Below are positions 25,204-33,049 of a stretch of 64,000 nucleotides of DNA, in pieces; the stretch's first letter is position 1; every line of letters begins with the position of its first letter. The notes below the pieces were generated by a model that worked only from the letters and a program-made list of their open reading frames with translations, was not told the origin of the DNA and ran no database searches. Origin of the DNA: CAZOIA01 sp964579675 (lineage in GTDB: Bacteria; Planctomycetota; Phycisphaerae; UBA1845; PWPN01); assembly GCA_964579675.1 (NCBI GenBank), contig CAZOIA010000003.1, forward strand, positions 1-64,000. Direction: 5' to 3'. The position numbers were made by a program, and so were the translations under genes.

Positions 25204-25782
25204 ATGGGCAAGCCCAAGGACATCCTCACCACCGGAGAAGTCGCGAAGATCTGCAACGTCGCGCCGCGCACCGTCTCCAAGTGGTTTGACAGCGGGCAGC
25301 TCCGGGGCTACCGGATTCCCGGCAGCAGGGACCGCCGCATCCCACTGTCTCAGCTCATCCGATTCATGAAGGCCCACGGCATTCCGTTGAACGGACTCGA
25401 TACCGGCCAGACCCGCCTGTTGATCGTTGATAACGAACCCGAGCTTACCACCCTCCTGCAGCGCGCCCTGAGCGAGAACAGCAGCTACGAGGTACGCGTC
25501 GCGGAGTCGGTTCTTGAAGCCGGGGCCCTCATGGAGCAGTTTCGGCCCGCCGCGGTGCTGGTCGATATCAACCTGCCGGGCGCTGAGGGCCGAACCTTCT
25601 CGCGGTTCCTCTCCGGCCGGCCCGAGCTTCAAGGCACGCATCTCCTTGCAATGGGGGCCTCCATCACCGATGCCGACCGCCAAAGCCTTCTTCAACAAGG
25701 CTTCAACAACACGATTGCCAAGCCCTTCAACATCCGAGAGGTCAGCGAAGTGATCGAAGAGGCAATCTCGGTCCTCTCCTGA
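25204..25782 (+). CDS. HTH (excisionase/MerR-like) fused to a receiver domain
   Basis: A 192-residue protein in unusual order. The N-terminal DNA-binding domain (about 5-62) is helix-turn-helix type (LTTGEVAKICNVAPRTVSKW, then GYRIPGSRDRRIP). The C-terminal CheY-like receiver is at about residues 70-190. The receiver keeps the acidic start (LLIVDNEPEL), the phospho-acceptor Asp (AVLVDINLPG) and the Lys (AKPFN). The conserved Thr/Ser before the Lys appears replaced by Gly/Ala (LLAMGAS). Typical response regulators have the receiver first. No kinase is nearby. It may be phosphorylated by an orphan kinase, or act without phosphorylation. Confidence 0.82.
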   Translation: MGKPKDILTTGEVAKICNVAPRTVSKWFDSGQLRGYRIPGSRDRRIPLSQLIRFMKAHGIPLNGLDTGQTRLLIVDNEPELTTLLQRALSENSSYEVRVAESVLEAGALMEQFRPAAVLVDINLPGAEGRTFSRFLSGRPELQGTHLLAMGASITDADRQSLLQQGFNNTIAKPFNIREVSEVIEEAISVLS

Positions 25783-25786
25783 CCGG

Positions 25787-26860
25787 CTATCCGTCGACCG
25801 AGGCAACGTAGACCGGCGGTTCCTCGACGATTACTGTTCGGGTGGACAGTGTCGCGTGCGTCAACAGGTAGGATACGGTCGCGGCGCCCCCCTGGTTCCC
25901 GTCGATACCGTCAGCGGTAACCGCGTCCCGGCAGCCGCCGCTCTCGGGATCGATCAATCCAGCCCCTTTCACGTTGTTCCCCTCGAACCACCGGGCCGCG
26001 AAGTCGGCGAACTGCCCGTACACCCCGGACCCGCTTGTCCGCTCGGCCGCACAGAGCAACTCGACAACGCTGCAGGTTTCCGCCGGCAGTTGATCGAAAA
26101 TCGCCTTGCTCGCAGACGCAGACCAGCCGCCGCGGTTGCCCACCGGGAGGAACAGACCATCCTCGAAGAGATTATCGATCACAAACTGCGTCGTGACCCG
26201 GGCGACCGTGGCATACCGGCGCTCGCCGAGCATTTCATAAGCGCTCCACAAGCCGGCGGGAATACATGCCGCTCGGGGGGCCCATCGCCGCTCAAGCCAC
26301 TCCCAATCGCTCGAGCGGGTCGGATAGAAACAATCCTCGACGAGCCATCGCGCCAATGCTTGACCGCGGTCCAGATCGCGTCCGGGGTCGGCCACCCGCA
26401 ACTGCGCCAGGGCGATCAGCCAGTTGGCAGCCGCACAAGGCGACCGGGCTTCGCCGGACTGCTTGATCAGCTCCCTCCACCAGTCGGCAGCCGACAACCG
26501 CATTTTGATCGGCAACTCCGAGACAATCACCGCCGATAGCGCCCGCGCCACCCGTGACTGCAGGAGTGCGTCGTCACCGTCGTCCTTCCATCTGCCCCTC
26601 GCGTCGCAGGTATGATGAACCCGCCCGTCATCGCACCGGCCTCGGGAGAGAAACGTGTAGTAGATCCTCGCGAGCGTGTGAAAGGCGTCCGCCTCCACGC
26701 TTTCGCTGCCCAAGGCACACGACCGCAGGGCGTCCGCGTTGTCGATGGTGTCATACCCGGCGAAACGATCCGGGCAATCCCCTCGCGCGGAGTGTATCAG
26801 CCCGCGAGCATCCGTCATTCGTCGCAGGTGGTCCAGACGGGGAGATGTCAACCTGGTCAT
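25787..26860 (-). CDS. alpha/alpha-toroid protein of the glycosyltransferase/GH130-associated type
   Basis: A 357-residue protein without a signal peptide. It matches, from memory, a conserved hypothetical family often found beside GT4 glycosyltransferases and mannoside phosphorylases. Recognisable segments are LRRMTDARGLIHSA, AGYDTIDNADALRS, LFLPVGNRGGWSAS, FDQLPAETCSVVEL, ARWFEGNNV and DPESGGCRDAVTADGI, ending NQGGAATVSYLLTHA. The fold is probably an (alpha/alpha)6 barrel acting on or binding a glycan. Its usual partners are absent here. It ends 4 bases from the convergent HTH-REC gene. Confidence 0.6.
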   Translation of the reverse strand: MTRLTSPRLDHLRRMTDARGLIHSARGDCPDRFAGYDTIDNADALRSCALGSESVEADAFHTLARIYYTFLSRGRCDDGRVHHTCDARGRWKDDGDDALLQSRVARALSAVIVSELPIKMRLSAADWWRELIKQSGEARSPCAAANWLIALAQLRVADPGRDLDRGQALARWLVEDCFYPTRSSDWEWLERRWAPRAACIPAGLWSAYEMLGERRYATVARVTTQFVIDNLFEDGLFLPVGNRGGWSASASKAIFDQLPAETCSVVELLCAAERTSGSGVYGQFADFAARWFEGNNVKGAGLIDPESGGCRDAVTADGIDGNQGGAATVSYLLTHATLSTRTVIVEEPPVYVASVDG

Positions 26861-27114
26861 TGATGGTGTCTCCTGGAACGAAAGCGACGTCTAAGTCGCT
26901 TTGCCGCGGTTGAAGTGAGCCGGGCCCAAAGGTCTTTAACCGGAGGCGGCACGAGCGGCCGCGAACATCAACTGCCCCCCGGGCAGCCTAAGGGAGTGCT
27001 ACTCCGTAGATGTTTTTCGGAGAATTATTGCCCCAAGTTTATGCAGAATCGGGCAAAATCGGGGTTCAGGCCGCCGGTCCGCCTTTCCGGGGAGCGGGGG
27101 GCTCGGACAAGCGC

Positions 27115-27783
27115 TCAGCTCCCCGCAAGGCGGAGGACTTCCCCCACCAGACCGCGGATGCCTTCAAACACCTCAGCCGGCCCCTTGCCCAACATGTACG
27201 CAGGTGTGGTGACGAGCCGGTGCCTCTCGTCCGTAATGAACGATTCGCAGGCACAATCGGCATGTCCGATGCCCATTTGCTCGATCGCGGCCGCGGTCTC
27301 GGTGTCCGTGCCGATTGTCACGGTGGCCTGAAGACCGCGCCCGCCGACGATTCGTGCCAACATTGCCGGTGCGATACAGATAGCACCGATCGGCTTTCGC
27401 GCCTCGAGCATTTCGCCGACCAGCCGCTCGACCTCCGGATGCACGCTGCAGCTCGCCCCGTCAGAGGCGAAGGTGGAGAGATTCCGGGCGGCGCCCAACC
27501 CGCCGGGGAAAATGAGGGCGTCGATCGCGTCGGCCCGGATGGCGGCCAGATCTCTGATCTCACCCCGCGCAATTCGGGCCGATTCAACGAGGACATTGCG
27601 CTTCTCGCCGGCCACCGGAGACCGGGTCAGGTGGTTGACCACGTCGGCTTGATCCACGTTCGGCGCGCAGCAGATGACCTCGGCACCTGCCTGCCCCAGA
27701 GCCAGCAGGGTCAACACCGATTCGTGGATCTCCGACCCGTCGAAAACGCCGCAACCGGAAAGACAAACCACCACCCGCGCCAT
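27115..27783 (-). CDS. elbB: ElbB-type DJ-1/PfpI family protein (glyoxalase III-like)
   Basis: A 222-residue class I glutamine-amidotransferase-like protein. It opens VVVCLSGCGVFDGSEIHES, characteristic of ElbB. It contains DALIFPGGLGAARNLS and the nucleophile elbow region KPIGAICIAPAML, with Cys in AICIAP. ElbB proteins have weak glyoxalase activity and were linked to isoprenoid yield in E. coli; the physiological role is unclear. The ATG at 27783 is chosen because homology starts there and GAGGTG lies 7 bases upstream; the frame is open further upstream through repeat sequence. A promoter fits at 27868-27897. Confidence 0.85.
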   Translation of the reverse strand: MARVVVCLSGCGVFDGSEIHESVLTLLALGQAGAEVICCAPNVDQADVVNHLTRSPVAGEKRNVLVESARIARGEIRDLAAIRADAIDALIFPGGLGAARNLSTFASDGASCSVHPEVERLVGEMLEARKPIGAICIAPAMLARIVGGRGLQATVTIGTDTETAAAIEQMGIGHADCACESFITDERHRLVTTPAYMLGKGPAEVFEGIRGLVGEVLRLAGS

Positions 27784-27867
27784 TGTCCACACCTCGAGTA
27801 TTGGCAACCCGACATCCGAGAACCGGCGTATTACAGCTCGCGCTGATCGGTCTTGCCTGCCCGGACA

Positions 27868-27897
27868 ATCATAACTGCTCAAACTGACCGATTCCAA
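27868..27897 (-). promoter_or_regulatory. promoter for elbB
   Basis: On the minus strand TTGGAA (27897-27892), an 18-base spacer and TATGAT (27873-27868) form a reasonable promoter. The leader would be about 80 bases long. Confidence 0.4.
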
Positions 27898-27905
27898 CGT
27901 GCAGG

Positions 27906-27993
27906 GCCGCCGGCTTGAAGCCTGCGCGGCCTTGCGAACGGGCGTGAAGCTCCGAGCCCACGGGAAGAGCTGCGCGGCTGGAGCCCGCGGCTC
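27906..27993. repeat. cluster of three GGCTnnAGCC-type hairpins
   Basis: Three imperfect palindromes follow each other: one at 27906-27930 centred on GGCTTGAAGCC, one at 27940-27959 (GGGC...GCCC) and one at 27972-27993 centred on GGCTGGAGCC. The same GGCTnnAGCC core with GC-rich arms occurs twice inside carB (59951-60040). They are intergenic here, in the 561-base gap 27784-28344. Confidence 0.65.
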
Positions 27994-28001
27994 ATCGTAA
28001 A

Positions 28002-28142
28002 GCGCCGTCCCCCAGGTGTCTCCGCCCCGCTGACCGCCCAAAGCTCCCCGCCGGGACCGTCATGCACCCGGCGACAACGGGCAACACGGGTCTCTGTTGA
28101 CCGGGTGCGACTCCTGTAGTAGCGTCCCGGGTATGCGGCGGT
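28002..28142. repeat. short copy of the composite repeat (copy 1)
   Basis: Read on the minus strand, bases 28068-28002 match the two ends of the roughly 200-base element at 29617-29815 and 61442-61650 (GGCGGGGA and ACACCTGGGGG) but lack its middle. Bases 28069-28142 then match 29818-29892 closely, sharing TCTCTGTTGACCGGGTGCGA and TAGCGTCCC. Copies 1 and 2 therefore share the same flanking unit in the same order. Confidence 0.75.
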
Positions 28143-28295
28143 GATTCCACCGGCAATGCCTTTCGGTATCAGAAGATCCGGGACTACTACCTGTTCTACT
28201 ACATGACGAACGGATTCGGAGATCCAGAGGACTTCGATCAGTGGCTGGAGGAGAAGACATCCTTGCAGATGTATCGAAAACCGGCTTCGCCCTGA
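28101..28295 (+). pseudogene. C-terminal gene fragment of unknown family
   Basis: A 65-codon open stretch begins after a TGA at 28098 and ends at TGA 28295. Its last roughly 50 codons read like real protein (GDSTGNAFRYQKIRDYYLFY, later EDFDQWLEEKTS). It has no usable start before an internal ATG at 28203. The composite repeat ends where protein-like sequence starts, so the 5' part was probably lost at a repeat boundary. I do not recognise the family. Confidence 0.5.
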
Positions 28296-28344
28296 TCGTT
28301 CTATCTCAGTAGTTTTGCCAACACATTATTCGGAGGTAGGTCCC

Positions 28345-29538
28345 ATGAGAAGGGTTTGTGCGGTAGCGGTTGGGCTGCTGATTGTCGCGTGGGTCTGTCC
28401 AACGCTGGCCCAAACCACGCAGCCAGCCGTTCAGGAGGAGTGGCTTGTAGAAGTAAGCTGCCACCGAACCACTGGGTGGGTCCTGCGGAGATACGATTTT
28501 GCCACCGGAAAGAGGGTCGTGCTGAGAGAAGCCGATCCAGTGATCTGTGGGCACATGTCTCTGATCGACGCCCGCGGGAGGTATCTCCAGCTCCGCGAGG
28601 CGCAAGGGGACCACAAGTACTTGGATCGAAGAGTCGAGTTAGCGTTCCCCTCGCCCGGCACACCAACGCGCGTCTTTGAGGAGTTGGAAGTCACGACTTC
28701 CTGGTTCGGCGCCCTTTCGCCGGATGGCAGGAAGATCGTCGTTAGCGAACTAGACGGTACGCTTGCCATTGGCGACGATACCCGCCTTCACCTCATCCCG
28801 GGCAAATGGTATCTCACGCGTCTGTTTTCCTGGAGCCCGGACTCGAGCAAGGTTGCGTTCTATCATCCGCTGTCGGATTACCATGACGACGTCCATATCC
28901 AGAAACACGGCGTGGCCGTCCTGACAGTGGATGGTGAACTTCGCGAGGTCTTAAAGGCCTCTGAAGCGGTAGGAACGCCGAATGGCGAAACCAAGAACTT
29001 AGGACCCGGGTGGGGTCGGTCCGGGCGGTTCGTGTACTACTCGGATGGACTTCCCCCGGAGGACCCGAGACGACAACTGCGGGCCTGGCGGGGTTTTGGC
29101 CATCCCTATCCACCTGCCGCCACCTACCGTGTTGACCTACAAACGGGCAGGACCGAGCGAATCGGGCTGGGCGAGTTCGCCTCTGTATCGCCGGACGAAA
29201 CATACATCATCTTGGAGCCGGTTCCCAGACAGAAAGACGACGGTTCGTGGGCGTTGGCCACGGCGAAGGTCGATCTGGCGACGAAAAAGGTGAGCTATCT
29301 TCCTGACGCCATTAAGCGCCCCAAGATCTCTCCGAGCGGGAAGCTCGTCGCGTGTCCCCGCGGCGGGGGCATCATTTGTTACAGGACCTCGGATTGGAAG
29401 CGCCACCGCCAGCCGGTAATCGTCCAGACCGAGGCAAAGGCGAAAAAAGGGATATTCTGGGGGGTCTGCAGCGAGACCTGGGGGCGCGACTTCCGCTGGA
29501 TCGTCGTTGACAAGGATGCCAAACCCGGCTCGAACTGA
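28345..29538 (+). CDS. secreted beta-propeller (WD40/TolB-like) protein of unknown function
   Basis: A 397-residue protein with a Sec signal (MRRVCAVAVGLLIVAWV, cleavage after TLA or TLAQ). The mature part contains repeated blade motifs such as ALSPDGRKIVVSELDG, SWSPDSSKVAFYHP, SVSPDETYIILEP and KISPSGKLVACP, as in TolB/WD40-like propellers. No catalytic motif is visible. The ATG at 28345 is fixed by GGAGG 8 bases upstream. It lies between two copies of the composite repeat; whether it has a link to the sulfatase downstream is unknown. Confidence 0.72.
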   Translation: MRRVCAVAVGLLIVAWVCPTLAQTTQPAVQEEWLVEVSCHRTTGWVLRRYDFATGKRVVLREADPVICGHMSLIDARGRYLQLREAQGDHKYLDRRVELAFPSPGTPTRVFEELEVTTSWFGALSPDGRKIVVSELDGTLAIGDDTRLHLIPGKWYLTRLFSWSPDSSKVAFYHPLSDYHDDVHIQKHGVAVLTVDGELREVLKASEAVGTPNGETKNLGPGWGRSGRFVYYSDGLPPEDPRRQLRAWRGFGHPYPPAATYRVDLQTGRTERIGLGEFASVSPDETYIILEPVPRQKDDGSWALATAKVDLATKKVSYLPDAIKRPKISPSGKLVACPRGGGIICYRTSDWKRHRQPVIVQTEAKAKKGIFWGVCSETWGRDFRWIVVDKDAKPGSN

Positions 29539-29616
29539 GACTCCACAGATTTGGCGTATGCCGGCGACGAGGGGAGACAAAAGGGGCATGATACTTTGGG
29601 CGGCTTGTTGGAAGGC

Positions 29617-29911
29617 GCCGCCCCCAGGTGTTTCCGAACCGCGCCCGTAAGGAAGCGGACACGGAGACCATGAGGAAGCGGACCCCTCTCCGTAGAGCGC
29701 CCATAAGGAAGCGGCCCTGGCGCATCCGCGAATATTGCCCTTCCTGACGGTCGGGGTTCGGAAAGGCGAGGTACCGCCCCCCTCTCCGCCCGAAGGTCCC
29801 CGCCGGGACTGTTATGCACCCAGGGACAAAGGGCAACACGAGTCTCTGTTGACCGGGTGCGATGTTTCCGGTAGCGTCCCTGATATGCGACAGCGATTGC
29901 GACGGGCGATG
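29617..29911. repeat. composite repeat, copy 2 (minus orientation) plus flanking unit
   Basis: Bases 29617-29815 read on the minus strand match 61442-61650 base by base over most of their length, including GACCTTCGGGCGGAG, TTTCCGAACCCCGACCGTCA, two or three GTCCGCTTCCT units and GGTTCGGAAACACCTGGG. Bases 29818-29911 match the unit at 28069-28142 and run on into the sulfatase start region. This explains the 346-base gap 29539-29884. Confidence 0.88.
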
Positions 29912-31432
29912 GGCGGGTTGGCTTGTAACGTTGTGCATCGTGCGGCCGGGCGGGCCAGCGCGAAGAAGACTCCCGACGCCTTCTCTTGCTGCTTCCCTTT
30001 CGTTCCCCGTGTTCGCGCGGGGACCATTAGTCTTGCCGTGTTGACCGCTCTTCTCTGGTTCGGCAGCGGCTCTGCTCCGGCTGCAGAGACCGGGCGTCCC
30101 AACATCCTGTTTCTTTTCACCGACGACCAGCGCACTGACACGATCGCAGCGCTGGGCAACCCAACGATCAAGACTCCCGCAATGGACTCCCTCGCCGGGC
30201 AAGGCCTTGTCTTTCGCAATGCCTATTGCTTCGGCAGCAACTCTCCTGCGGTGTGCCGGCCGAGCCGGAACATGCTCATGAGCGGCCGGTCGTATTTCCG
30301 CTGGGAGGGGCTGTACGCGTCAGCCGACGCCCCCAATCTGCCCACGACATTGAAAGAGGCAGGTTACGTCACATACCACCATGGCAAGAAGGGCAATACC
30401 GCCCGGCTCATTCACAAGAAGTTCGACATCAGCAAGTACTTGAACGACGCGCTGGACCGCCGGGAGGGCGAGCCGGGCCGGGTTATCGTGGACCAGGCCA
30501 TAGAGTTCCTGAAAGAGAAACGCGATACCAGACCCTTCTTCATGTATCTGGCGTTCTCCAATCCGCACGATCCCCGGGTGGCGGCGCAGAAATACCTCGA
30601 TCTCTATGAGGCCGGCAGCATTCCACTGCCGAAGGACTATCTGGAGCAGCATCCGTTCGATAACGGGGAGCAGGTCATTCGCGACGAGCTGCTCGCTCCC
30701 TGGCCCCGACTCCCCGCCGAGATACGTCGTCACCTCCGCGAATACTATGCGGTTATCACCGGCCTTGACCATCACATGGGCCGCCTGCTGACGGCGCTTA
30801 AACAGCTCGGGCTCTATGAAAGGACGATTATCATCTTGTCCTCGGACAACGGGCTCGCGATCGGGAGCCACGGCCTGATGGGCAAGCAGAGCCTTTACGA
30901 GCATAGCGCCAAGGTCCCGCTTATCATCGCGGGGCCGGGCGTTCGCCGAGGCACCACTGACGCGCTCGTGTATTTGATGGACCTGTTTCCCACGATCTGT
31001 GAAATGGCCGGCACGTCCGTCCCTGGAAACTTGGACGGGAGAAGCCTCAAGGGCGTGATAGACGGTAAGACGACGGGCGTTCGGGATACGCTTTTCCTTT
31101 CTTACCGCGACGTTCAGCGGGCGATTCGCGATGACCGCTGGAAGTTGATTCGCTATCCAGCCATTAACAAGACCCAGCTCTTCGACTTGCAGAACGACCC
31201 GCACGAGCTGCGCGATCTTGCTGACAAGAAAAGCCAGGCCGGACGAATCGAGCAGATGATGGCTCAGCTCCGGGACTGGCAGAGGCGCCTCGGCGACCCG
31301 GCGCCACTTACTTCGGCCAATCCCCAAGACCCGACCTTTACGCCTCCGACCGGTGAAGCGCTGAACACGTTGCTCAAGCGATGGAAGATGAAGCCGCCGG
31401 CAACAAGAGAAGGAGTCGGGGGTCTTCATTGA
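29885..31432 (+). CDS. secreted type I sulfatase
   Basis: A 515-residue exported arylsulfatase-like enzyme that would remove sulfate esters from glycans. The formylglycine motif is CRPSR (in NSPAVCRPSRNMLMSGR), the metal-binding start is NILFLFTDDQR, and other active-site segments are ILSSDNGLAIGSHGLMGKQS and TYHHGKKGN. The signal hydrophobic core is ISLAVLTALLWFGSGS, after a long n-region. The start is uncertain: ATG 29885 or 29909 lies in repeat DNA, no ribosome-binding site is visible, and about 40 N-terminal residues are repeat-derived. The last residues (ATREGVGGLH) also come from an inverted repeat arm. It would need an anaerobic or FGE-type maturation enzyme encoded elsewhere. Confidence 0.88.
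   Translation: MRQRLRRAMGGLACNVVHRAAGRASAKKTPDAFSCCFPFVPRVRAGTISLAVLTALLWFGSGSAPAAETGRPNILFLFTDDQRTDTIAALGNPTIKTPAMDSLAGQGLVFRNAYCFGSNSPAVCRPSRNMLMSGRSYFRWEGLYASADAPNLPTTLKEAGYVTYHHGKKGNTARLIHKKFDISKYLNDALDRREGEPGRVIVDQAIEFLKEKRDTRPFFMYLAFSNPHDPRVAAQKYLDLYEAGSIPLPKDYLEQHPFDNGEQVIRDELLAPWPRLPAEIRRHLREYYAVITGLDHHMGRLLTALKQLGLYERTIIILSSDNGLAIGSHGLMGKQSLYEHSAKVPLIIAGPGVRRGTTDALVYLMDLFPTICEMAGTSVPGNLDGRSLKGVIDGKTTGVRDTLFLSYRDVQRAIRDDRWKLIRYPAINKTQLFDLQNDPHELRDLADKKSQAGRIEQMMAQLRDWQRRLGDPAPLTSANPQDPTFTPPTGEALNTLLKRWKMKPPATREGVGGLH
29963..29992. repeat. left arm of inverted repeat flanking sulfatase
   Basis: This 30-base arm (AAGAAGACTCCCGACG and onward) matches the reverse complement of 31400-31429 at 26 of 30 positions. 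It encodes KKTPDAFSCC in the sulfatase N-terminus. Confidence 0.75.
31400..31429. repeat. right arm of inverted repeat flanking sulfatase
   Basis: This is the reverse-complement partner of 29963-29992 (26 of 30 matches). It overlaps the last codons of the sulfatase and is followed by TTGACGGGGTGCGACGTTCC, which resembles the TTGACCGGGTGCGA unit at 28097 and 29849. Confidence 0.75.
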
Positions 31433-31461
31433 CGGGGTGCGACGTTCCTGCCGCACGTCAC

Positions 31462-32337
31462 TCAGGTCATACGCTTATGCCGGATCGCCCGTTTGTCCCT
31501 GGCGAGATCCATCAGGATCGTGACCCGTTCCAGGTCGGCTCGGGGCAGCACGCTGGCGATGGCGCGCTTCGCGTCGCCGACGCCGGTTCGGCGGGTGAAA
31601 TGGGCCAAGACCAGGTGCGGGCTGTTGACCCGCTCGAACACCTCGGGCAGGTCGCTGACGTGCATGTGCTGACCTTTGCGAGCCCGGGCCTGGTGATCGG
31701 CATCGAAGAACGTGCACTCGATGATCAGCACCTCGGCATTGCGGACGTGGTCGTGGTCGAGAAAATCGCCCACGGCGCAATCCCCGCAGTAGGCCACCTT
31801 GGGCAGTTCCAGGCGGTACTCCACGCTCTTGCCCTCTTTCTTGAGAGCAACGATCTGCTGGCCGGAGAGGTCGGCGTACTCCGGCTTGAGCTTCTTGCGG
31901 ACCTCGATGATCGAGAACCCCAGGCTCGGGCCGGGGTGACGGACCCTGAATGGCCGGATGATAAGGCTGCGGTGGATGGCGAAGTCCTCATCCTCGTCAA
32001 CGCCGACGATGCGAGCCGGGGAGACGTGACCCTCGATCCGGCCCCAGACTCTGAGCAGATCCTCGATTGCGGGCACGAGCCCGTGGTGGGCCAGTATGCA
32101 CCCGGGCGGAGCCCCCTGGAAATTCCGTTGCGAGAAGTAGTAAGCCAGCCCGGCGGCGTGATCCATGTGGCCGTGCGACAGGCAGACGTGATCGATGCTT
32201 ATCACTTCCCGCGGAGCCCGCCCCACGTCGAAGGCGACGTTCATCTCTGGCACGACGATGACCGTCTCTTCACCGGCCAGGCTGAACCCCTGGAGCCGGA
32301 TCCCCCCGACCGTTTTTTCGACCAGTCGTGACGCCAT
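31462..32337 (-). CDS. RNase Z-like metallo-beta-lactamase-fold hydrolase
   Basis: A 291-residue MBL-fold protein. The metal motif is SHGHMDHAAG. Further ligands appear in YCGDCAVGDF, IECTFFDADH (acidic/His) and LVLAHFTRR (His). The order resembles tRNase Z, which trims tRNA 3' ends, but the sequence is diverged from bacterial rnz and could be another nuclease or esterase of the family. No signal peptide is present. It is divergent from nrdR and is the only gene in that short region. Confidence 0.72.
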   Translation of the reverse strand: MASRLVEKTVGGIRLQGFSLAGEETVIVVPEMNVAFDVGRAPREVISIDHVCLSHGHMDHAAGLAYYFSQRNFQGAPPGCILAHHGLVPAIEDLLRVWGRIEGHVSPARIVGVDEDEDFAIHRSLIIRPFRVRHPGPSLGFSIIEVRKKLKPEYADLSGQQIVALKKEGKSVEYRLELPKVAYCGDCAVGDFLDHDHVRNAEVLIIECTFFDADHQARARKGQHMHVSDLPEVFERVNSPHLVLAHFTRRTGVGDAKRAIASVLPRADLERVTILMDLARDKRAIRHKRMT

Positions 32338-32435
32338 CCAGCCACTATCGCCGCAATCGACCTCGTTGCCAAGCCCCGCGCCCGCGGATTATACCTTTTT
32401 CCAAATGCACCATATCTGGGGGGGCGTTTTTCCGG

Positions 32436-32441
32436 TATACT
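32436..32441 (+). promoter_or_regulatory. -10 element placing a near-leaderless start for nrdR
   Basis: TATACT lies only 11 bases before the nrdR ATG at 32453, with no ribosome-binding site between them. Transcription would start near 32448, so the mRNA would have a leader of about 5 bases. The -35 region (TATCTG, 17-base spacer) is weak. Confidence 0.45.
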
Positions 32442-32452
32442 CCACATTCGCC

Positions 32453-32950
32453 ATGCGATGTCCTTACTGCAAGGAAATCAACCGGGACAAGGTGCTCGAT
32501 TCCCGCCTCAGTGAGGGTGGGGAGGTCATCCGGCGGCGTCGCGTCTGCGAAGCGTGCAACAGACGTTTCACAACGAAGGAGCGTGTCGAGCAGGGCGTCA
32601 AGCTGATGGTCGTCAAGCGCGACGGGGCGCGGGTCCCCTACGATCACAGCAAGATACTCGCCGGCGTGCAACGGGCCTGCTACAAGCGGCCGATCGAGGA
32701 GGATGTCCTGGTCAAGCTGGTGGACGAAGTCGAGGATTCGGTCTTCAAGAAGCATGACCGGGAGGTCAGCAGCCAGTTCATCGGCTCGCAGGTCGGCAAG
32801 CGGCTTCGCGAGATCGATCAGATCGCTTACGTGCGATTCGCCAGCGTATACCGACAATTCGCGGACCTCGGGGAACTGATCGACGAGGCCAAGAGCGTCA
32901 TCGATGAGCGTCGTTCGGAGGTGCCGGGCCAGCAGAGTCTTTTCGAGTGA
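32453..32950 (+). CDS. nrdR: transcriptional repressor NrdR
   Basis: A 165-residue repressor of ribonucleotide reductase genes. The N-terminal zinc ribbon has CPYC and CEAC pairs (MRCPYCKEINRDKVLDSR; RRRRVCEACNRRF). The ATP-cone follows (VVKRDGARVPYDHSKILAGV) with YVRFASVYRQF near the end. The length is standard (about 150-165). The ATG at 32453 matches the family start; upstream in-frame sequence is not conserved. No ribonucleotide reductase gene lies in the window, so it must act at a distance. Confidence 0.95.
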   Translation: MRCPYCKEINRDKVLDSRLSEGGEVIRRRRVCEACNRRFTTKERVEQGVKLMVVKRDGARVPYDHSKILAGVQRACYKRPIEEDVLVKLVDEVEDSVFKKHDREVSSQFIGSQVGKRLREIDQIAYVRFASVYRQFADLGELIDEAKSVIDERRSEVPGQQSLFE

Positions 32951-33049
32951 CCGCCGGTTGATCGGCCGGCTCGGAGAATCGGCTGCTGCCGCTCGGCCGG
33001 GGCCGGAGTGGTCCTGGGTGGCCTCTTGTCTGCAACGTGGACTTGACCC

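Noticed and set aside
26861..27114. Hairpins CTGCCC-CCC-GGGCAG and CTCCG...CGGAG in the elbB/toroid gap
   Set aside because: Stems are short, no T-run follows, and they do not match the repeat families; they could be chance in GC-rich DNA.
27784..28041. Upstream extension of elbB by 86 residues
   Set aside because: The added residues translate the hairpin repeat cluster and promoter region; the conserved ElbB start is at 27783.
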